Program-made: the position numbers and the translations under genes
In this document: in pieces, positions 5,954 through 6,169 of the stretch
Layout of the letters: each line of letters starts with the position of its first letter
Position numbering within the stretch: position 1 is the first letter of the stretch
The notes under the pieces: generated by a model
Databases searched by the model: none
The model's input: only the letters and a program-made list of their open reading frames with translations
Told to the model about the DNA's origin: nothing
Source of the DNA: JAAYKM01 sp964408155
GTDB taxonomy: Bacteria; Desulfobacterota; Syntrophia; Syntrophales; JAAYKM01
Direction of reading: 5' to 3'
DNA: 6,169 nt
Assembly: GCA_964408155.1 (NCBI GenBank)
Contig: CAYOYJ010000141.1
Coordinates: 1-6,169, forward strand

Positions 5954-6169
5954 TTAGCCTTTACCGAAGGCGCAGACGGGATAAACGCACTCCGCACAAC
6001 TCCGGCACAGACCGCCATGGCCGAAGCGCACAATGTCATGGCCTGCGATTTTCTCCCCCGCCATCACCCGGGGCCACAGCAGATCCAGTATCGTTGTGTC
6101 GGCGTACATGCCCCAACCGGCAACCCCAATAATGGGAATACCCCCTTTGTAGGCCATGCTCAACATGTC
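5954..6169 (-). CDS. molybdopterin-binding protein, C-terminal end, runs off right edge
   Basis: Only the last 71 residues are inside the window. They read as the end of a molybdopterin-binding (MoeA/CinA-like) protein of the kind encoded beside molybdenum hydroxylase genes in anaerobes. They contain GGIPIIGVAGWGMY followed by TTILDLLWPRVMAGE and a DIVRFGHGGLC tail. The terminal segment has four cysteines spaced C-x2-C-x2-C-x4-C (visible residues 55, 58, 61 and 66) and ends CAFGKG. Such spacing suggests an iron-sulfur or zinc site. The family, as I recall it, usually has a cysteine near the PGC-like turn where this protein has AGWG. It stops 5 bp before the YqeC/MocA fusion and contains that gene's ribosome-binding site, so the two are translated from one message. 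The family call rests on the tail motif and context; the N-terminal domain was not seen. Confidence 0.72.
   Translation of the reverse strand, partial: DMLSMAYKGGIPIIGVAGWGMYADTTILDLLWPRVMAGEKIAGHDIVRFGHGGLCRSCAECVYPVCAFGKG

Overview
All seven supported protein genes lie on the minus strand, so transcription runs from the right edge of the window to the left. The gene content points to an anaerobic Gram-negative bacterium of Desulfobacterota type (the former Deltaproteobacteria, for example a syntroph or sulfate reducer). That assignment is an inference from three things: selenium/molybdenum hydroxylase accessory genes, a molybdate/tungstate importer, and an NDP-forming acyl-CoA synthetase. 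No rRNA, tRNA, CRISPR array, insertion sequence or phage gene was found.

Right part (about 3712-6169): the C-terminal end of a molybdopterin-binding protein with a cysteine cluster is followed 5 bp later by a 461-residue fusion. The fusion joins a YqeC-type selenium-dependent hydroxylase accessory domain to a MocA/YgfJ-type nucleotidyltransferase domain. A TauE/SafE (TSUP) membrane permease with a TTG start follows after 38 bp. The first two genes form a clear cofactor-maturation pair for molybdenum hydroxylases; the permease may be co-transcribed with them.

Middle (3358-3711): a 354-bp stretch without an intact gene. It holds a short hairpin followed by T5 and two small palindromes, all just before modB. 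It also holds an open stretch that resembles the C-terminal end of a periplasmic substrate-binding protein. The binding-protein gene expected beside modBC is not otherwise present.

Left part (1-3357): modB and modC (molybdate/tungstate ABC permease and ATPase) overlap by 4 bp (ATGA). A 245-residue unrecognised protein with a methyltransferase-like Rossmann signature follows 62 bp later. After a 137-bp gap with promoter-like elements comes the N-terminal 185 residues of an NDP-forming acyl-CoA synthetase, which runs off the left edge.

Taken together, the window looks like a metal-uptake and cofactor-delivery neighbourhood. ModBC would import molybdate or tungstate, the nucleotidyltransferase/YqeC fusion and the molybdopterin-binding protein would finish the cofactor, and the client hydroxylase lies outside the window. 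I see no clear sign of a wholly novel system. The most unusual items are the fusion, the missing binding protein with a possible remnant, and the unrecognised methyltransferase-like protein.
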